Of a stretch of 42,894 bases of DNA, positions 38,824 through 42,894 are shown piece after piece; the stretch's first letter is position 1, and each line of letters begins with the position of its first letter. A program made the translations under genes and the position numbers. The notes beneath the pieces are model-generated. The model ran no database searches, was not told where the DNA came from, and saw only the letters and a list, made by a program, of their open reading frames with translations. This stretch comes from Alphaproteobacteria bacterium (lineage in GTDB: Bacteria > Pseudomonadota > Alphaproteobacteria > UBA6615): the NCBI GenBank assembly GCA_003230015.1, contig QIGO01000003.1:1-42894 (forward strand), in the 5' to 3' direction.

Positions 38824-39085
38824 ATGACTTTGGTTCGCCGCCAGCGCGGACGGACTCCGCACACCGGCACCTCTCTGCCGGTCGCCATAATGTTGCTGGT
38901 AACTGGAGGCTTCGTCGGTCTGCACCGCTCGTATTTAAAAAGCCCAATAGGCTTGATCTATATTCCCCTATTTCTGCTTATTCTTTTCATCAATACCCTT
39001 CCGGCTGCTTCAGGCGTTGGGTCTCGCCATCTGCGTCATTTTCCCGCAGATCATCCTGTGGCTGCCTCGCATGGTCTACGGCTAG
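38824..39085 (+). pseudogene. TM2-domain-like membrane protein with an apparent single-base frameshift
   Basis: Frame 1 MTLVRRQRGRTPHTGTSLPVAIMLLVTGGFVGLHRSYLKSPIGLIYIPLFLLILFIN; a shifted frame continues FRLLQALGLAICVIFPQIILWLPRMVYG* ending at 39085, tail-to-tail with the deacylase gene. Confidence 0.55.
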
Positions 39086-40101
39086 CCGCCCTCGAGATCG
39101 ACCACCACCACCGCGACGCAGTTACCCGGTTCCACCCGGCCCGGCTGCCGCCGCGCATAGACCCGGCCGGAGCATTTGAAATGGGCCGCCACCGGCGCCC
39201 GTCCCGGGTCATCGAGGAAATGGACCAGCCCCGCCGCCTCCCCCTCTTCGACGACGGCGCCTTTTTCATGAAATGGCTCGAAGACACCTGCCGCCGGCGC
39301 ATAGACATAACCCGCCGAACCGGGCACCCGCACCGCACGCGAGACCTGTCCCGCCGGCGGCGCGGCTGCCGCCCCGCCATCCATCACACCCAGATGAGCC
39401 AGTACATTGCGAACACCGCGCGACCCGATCTCGAGCGCATCGAGAGACACCCGCCCCCCCCGGCCAAGTTCGGTCCCAACGGTGATCAAACCGGCGCGCA
39501 CCGCCGCCGAGGTCGACGTGCGGGGATCGCCAAGATTGTTCAACACTACCGTAAGGGGGGCACCGAACGCCGACACCGCGCCCATGTTCTTTTCCGTCAG
39601 CTCGGCATCCTCCACCGAGGGCTCGACGATTGCGCTCGGCAGAATATCCAGCGATGACCCTCCCGAATGCAGATCCAGGAACGCATCGGCCATGCCAAAC
39701 AGCACATCATGCACATAATGCACGATCTGCTGCGTCATCGTCCCCAACGGGTCACCGGGAAAACAACGGTTAAAATTGAGCCCGTCCACCGGTGAGGTCC
39801 GTCGCCCGGCGATCACCGCTGGCGTGTTGATAGCCGGGATAATTATTAGCCGGCCTTGAATTTCGGCCGGGTCCAAGTCGCGGATCATCCGCCCCAGAAT
39901 AATCGGGCCCTCATATTCATCGCCATGGTTGCCGCCTTCCAGCAACACCGTCGGCCCAGCTCCATTCTTGATGACCGCGATCGGAATCGGCATCACGCCC
40001 CAGGCATCGTTATGGGGTGAATGGGGCAAATTCAGTTTGCTAACCTGCTTGCCATTGCGGTCAAAATCGATGTCGGTGTTGATTATGGATGTTCTAGTCA
40101 T
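39082..40101 (-). CDS. succinylglutamate desuccinylase/aspartoacylase family deacylase, DoeB-like
   Basis: Start MTRTSIINTDIDFDRNGKQVSKLNLPHSPHNDAWGVMPIPIAVIKNGAGPTVLLEGGNHGDEYEGPIILG; LNFNRCFPGDP; DLHSGGSSLD. Confidence 0.85.
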   Translation of the reverse strand: MTRTSIINTDIDFDRNGKQVSKLNLPHSPHNDAWGVMPIPIAVIKNGAGPTVLLEGGNHGDEYEGPIILGRMIRDLDPAEIQGRLIIIPAINTPAVIAGRRTSPVDGLNFNRCFPGDPLGTMTQQIVHYVHDVLFGMADAFLDLHSGGSSLDILPSAIVEPSVEDAELTEKNMGAVSAFGAPLTVVLNNLGDPRTSTSAAVRAGLITVGTELGRGGRVSLDALEIGSRGVRNVLAHLGVMDGGAAAAPPAGQVSRAVRVPGSAGYVYAPAAGVFEPFHEKGAVVEEGEAAGLVHFLDDPGRAPVAAHFKCSGRVYARRQPGRVEPGNCVAVVVVDLEGG

Positions 40102-40134
40102 AGTATCCGTATTTAGCGGCAAAACGGCGAAAGA

Positions 40135-40169
40135 GGGGCCCGCCAAGATCACGCCACATGACGGGCCCC
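40135..40169. other. intercistronic hairpin between the binding-protein gene and the deacylase gene
   Basis: GGGGCCCG (40135-40142) and CGGGCCCC (40162-40169). Confidence 0.5.
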
Positions 40170-40178
40170 GTCTTTGGG

Positions 40179-40961
40179 TTAGAAGGTCGGCAAATCGGCA
40201 AGCGGTTCGCCCAGCCACTTCTCATTCAGAGCGTCGAGAGAACCGTTCATTTTGCTGAAGAATATGAACGTATCGAGCCACCGCAACAGGTCGAATTCAC
40301 CCTGCCGCACGCCCATGTGGGCTGGGCTCGTGCGGAATTTATAGACAGTCGAGAAGTCTTTGTCCGGATTTCTCTCACCCAAACTTATGGCCACGATATT
40401 GGCGGTACCCATCACGTCGACTTGGCCGGATATATAGGCCGCCGCTGTCGTCGCATCGTCCTCGAAGCGCACGATGTTACCCTCGGGATAAAGATCGGTA
40501 ATCGAGATGTCTTGCGTGGTCCCGCGCGGCACCCCGATTTTCAGATCGCCAAGGTCCTTCACATCGGATACGGCAAGCTCCGCGGGCCCGAATAGGCCGA
40601 TGAACAGCCCTGCATAGGGCGAACTGAACATGATTGACTTGGCTCGCTCCGGCGTCGCACCCATCACCGCGATAACGATATCGACCTTGTCAGTTATCAG
40701 GAACGGAATCCGGTTAATCCCGGTAATCTGCTGTAGTTCCAGCTCCACGCCGAGTTGTTCGGCAATCATACGCGCAAGATCGATATCCAATCCGGCCGGC
40801 TCTTGGTTCTCATCGACAAAGCCAAAGACGGGAACGTCGAGCGGCACGCCGATACGCACCACCCCCCTGTCCAGAATATCTTGCAGGTCCGCTTGTGCCG
40901 CACCCATCATCAGGCCGAAGGTAAGTGTCAAGAAAGTAACGAATTTTCCCAGAGTAGACAT
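40179..40961 (-). CDS. polar amino-acid ABC transporter substrate-binding protein
   Basis: Signal peptide; RGVVRIGVPLDVPVFGFVDENQEPAGLDIDLARMIAEQLGVELELQQITGINRIPFLITDKVDIVIAVMGATPERAKSIMFSSPY. Confidence 0.92.
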   Translation of the reverse strand: MSTLGKFVTFLTLTFGLMMGAAQADLQDILDRGVVRIGVPLDVPVFGFVDENQEPAGLDIDLARMIAEQLGVELELQQITGINRIPFLITDKVDIVIAVMGATPERAKSIMFSSPYAGLFIGLFGPAELAVSDVKDLGDLKIGVPRGTTQDISITDLYPEGNIVRFEDDATTAAAYISGQVDVMGTANIVAISLGERNPDKDFSTVYKFRTSPAHMGVRQGEFDLLRWLDTFIFFSKMNGSLDALNEKWLGEPLADLPTF

Positions 40962-40988
40962 TTCACACCTCACTTTTTTTGTTAAACC

Positions 40989-41720
40989 TCACACCAGTAC
41001 AGACCCCAAGAAGCTTTTCAGCTCCGGTGTCTTTGGCTCGTCAAGAACAGCGCGCGCCGGCCCTTGCTCCCAAATCTCCCCCTCATGCATGAACACCAAC
41101 CGGTTGGCGACATTGCGCGCAAAACCCATTTCATGCGTCACCAAAATCATGGTCATGCCGTCCTCGGCCAGTTTGGCCAAAACCCGTAGAACCTCGCCGA
41201 TCAGCTCGGGATCAAGAGCCGAAGTAATTTCGTCGAAAAGCATCAGCTTCGGCGACATTGCCAGCGATCGCGCTATGGCGACGCGCTGTTGTTGGCCGCC
41301 GGACAACATGTCGGGATAAGCGCCAAGTTTCTCTTCAAGCCCGACCTGAACCATCACCTTGCGGGCGATTTCTTTTGCCTCGGCAAGCGCCATCTTCTTC
41401 ACCACGGTCAACCCCAACGTGATGTTGCGTTCAGCCGTCAGGTGAGGAAACAAGTTGAAGCTTTGAAAGACGATACCAACCTTCTGCCGCAGTTTACGCA
41501 GGTCTGTTTCCGGCGCGTTCACCTGCACATCGTCGAACCGGATGGTCCCCGACTGAACCGGTTCCAACCCGGTTATACAGCGCAGCAGCGTGCTTTTGCC
41601 CGAACCACTGCGGCCGATAACGGCAATGATCTCCCCCCGATCGACGTTCAGCGACACCCCACGCAGCACCTCCAGCTTATCGTAGGATTTGTGAACCTTT
41701 TCGATTTCAACGAGCGACAC
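40989..41720 (-). CDS. polar amino-acid ABC transporter ATP-binding protein
   Basis: GRSGSGKSTLLRCI Walker A, LSGGQQQRVAIARSLAMSPKLMLFDEITSALDPE; GTG start at 41720 preferred. Confidence 0.95.
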   Translation of the reverse strand: MSLVEIEKVHKSYDKLEVLRGVSLNVDRGEIIAVIGRSGSGKSTLLRCITGLEPVQSGTIRFDDVQVNAPETDLRKLRQKVGIVFQSFNLFPHLTAERNITLGLTVVKKMALAEAKEIARKVMVQVGLEEKLGAYPDMLSGGQQQRVAIARSLAMSPKLMLFDEITSALDPELIGEVLRVLAKLAEDGMTMILVTHEMGFARNVANRLVFMHEGEIWEQGPARAVLDEPKTPELKSFLGSVLV

Positions 41721-42354
41721 GAAGATTGCCCTCCAATTGCGCACTCAACCGCGTCAACACAAAACAAATGACGAAATAGGCGGCGGCGACGACCAGATAC
41801 ACCGTCATCGGTCGAAACGTCGCGGCGTTGATGATCTGGCCCGCGCGGGTCAGTTCGATGAAACCGATGATCGAGGCCAGCGAGGTATTCTTGACCAGAT
41901 GCACCCAGAAGCCGATGGTCGGCGGCACACTGATCCTTACCGCCTGCGGAATGATGACGTAGCGCAACTGCTCCAACGTGCTCAGACCAATCGATGCCGA
42001 GGCCTCCCATTGGGTTTTTGGCACCGCATGCACACTGCCCCGCCATATTTCCCCAAGGAAGGCGCCGGCATAGAGCGAGAAGGCCACCACCGCGGCACTC
42101 CACGGCGAAACTTCATAGCCGAACACGGCCAGCCCGAAGAACACGATGAACAACTGCCCCAGCAGGGGCGTGCCCTGGATAACGTTGATGTAGATGATTG
42201 CCACGATCCTCGCCGGCGCCACCGGTAAGACCCGCAGCAACATAATGACGCCGCCGATTAAACCGCCGCCCAGGATCGACACGATCGTCAGCGCCACGGT
42301 CCAACGCGCCGCGAACATCAGATAGAAGAAATCGCTGGTCGCAAAATCTCGCAC
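41707..42354 (-). CDS. polar amino-acid ABC transporter permease (HisM family)
   Basis: IYINVIQGTPLLGQLFIVFFGLAVFG, YAGAFLGEIWRGSVHAVPKTQWEASASIGLSTLEQLRYVIIPQAVR. Confidence 0.93.
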   Translation of the reverse strand: MRDFATSDFFYLMFAARWTVALTIVSILGGGLIGGVIMLLRVLPVAPARIVAIIYINVIQGTPLLGQLFIVFFGLAVFGYEVSPWSAAVVAFSLYAGAFLGEIWRGSVHAVPKTQWEASASIGLSTLEQLRYVIIPQAVRISVPPTIGFWVHLVKNTSLASIIGFIELTRAGQIINAATFRPMTVYLVVAAAYFVICFVLTRLSAQLEGNLRVAR

Positions 42355-42363
42355 CCTATCCCC

Positions 42364-42894
42364 CTACCGCCGCACAAAGACAAGGTAATAGAAAGCCGCG
42401 AATAGGCCACGTAAGGACAGTGCCATAACCAGGTAGATAGCGGTAATAACCAGATAGACTTCGAGACTTCTGAATATCCTCGATTCAATAAACGCCCCCA
42501 CATGAAACAGCTCGCTGACGGCGATCTGCGAAACAATACTGGTCGCGATCAGCAGCAGCACGAACTGGCTGGCAAGTGCCGGATAGATGACCTTCAAAGC
42601 CGGAAATAGAACCACATAACGAAACACATCTATCCGCGACATACCAAGCGACAAACCGGCTTCTGTTTGGCTCTTCGGGATCGCCTCGACCCCGGCGCGA
42701 ATTATCTCGGTGGTATAGGCACCCAGGTTGATGGACAGTGTGATCAGCGCCGTCTGCATCGAGCCCAGCTTTATCCCCAGGCTCGGCAGCCCGAAAAACA
42801 CAATGAACAGCTGCACCAGCAACGGTGTGTTGCGAATGACCTCCACATAGATCGAGACTATCCAGCGTAACTGGCGGAACTGACTGGTCTTCAT
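42364..42894 (-). CDS. polar amino-acid ABC transporter permease, likely truncated at the window edge
   Basis: IYVEVIRNTPLLVQLFIVFFGLPSLG, NLGAYTTEIIRAGVEAIPKSQTEAGLSLG; the Met at 42894 is probably internal. Confidence 0.9.
   Translation of the reverse strand: MKTSQFRQLRWIVSIYVEVIRNTPLLVQLFIVFFGLPSLGIKLGSMQTALITLSINLGAYTTEIIRAGVEAIPKSQTEAGLSLGMSRIDVFRYVVLFPALKVIYPALASQFVLLLIATSIVSQIAVSELFHVGAFIESRIFRSLEVYLVITAIYLVMALSLRGLFAAFYYLVFVRR

Noticed and set aside
38629-38925. 98-aa minus-strand ORF ending MNKKCRPPTGNDWRKVLAEMGFDFG
   Set aside because: The last 25 residues look protein-like but the rest does not; too short to assign without a database search.

Overview
The window is a GC-rich chromosomal segment that looks alphaproteobacterial (Rhodospirillales-like by gene content; lineage is inferred). 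It holds mostly housekeeping and catabolic genes. In order: gamma-glutamyltransferase (cut by the window edge) and a valine-catabolism cluster (HIBADH, HIBCH-like hydrolase, isobutyryl-CoA-type ACAD); metY; hemB; 1-Cys peroxiredoxin; a NicX/NicD-like pair; a TfoX-N protein; a VOC protein plus an ECF42-type sigma factor plus a YCII/DGPF protein; a YheT-like hydrolase; a PNPOx-like flavoprotein divergent from a MocR regulator; penicillin acylase plus threonine ammonia-lyase; motAB; bpt/ate; two tandem TakP-like TRAP binding proteins convergent with dctMQ; the parC-recO-era-rnc-lepB-acpS-rsh-rpoZ-folK block; a NYN protein plus family-5 UDG; a GlsB-type protein; a frameshifted TM2-like gene; and a DoeB-like deacylase with a polar amino-acid ABC transporter. 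I see no CRISPR array, rRNA, tRNA or transposase. The most unusual signal is a pair of related intergenic elements bracketing parC, E1 (27001-27269) and E2 (29648-29824). Each folds on paper into a four-way junction with no unpaired bases at the junction. They share a junction core and internal motifs at matching positions, while most stem sequences differ but stay complementary, including several compensatory pair changes. I do not recognise this element as a described family. Other leads are two palindromic repeats that overlap the stop codons of metY and the threonine ammonia-lyase gene, and the frameshifted TM2-like gene.
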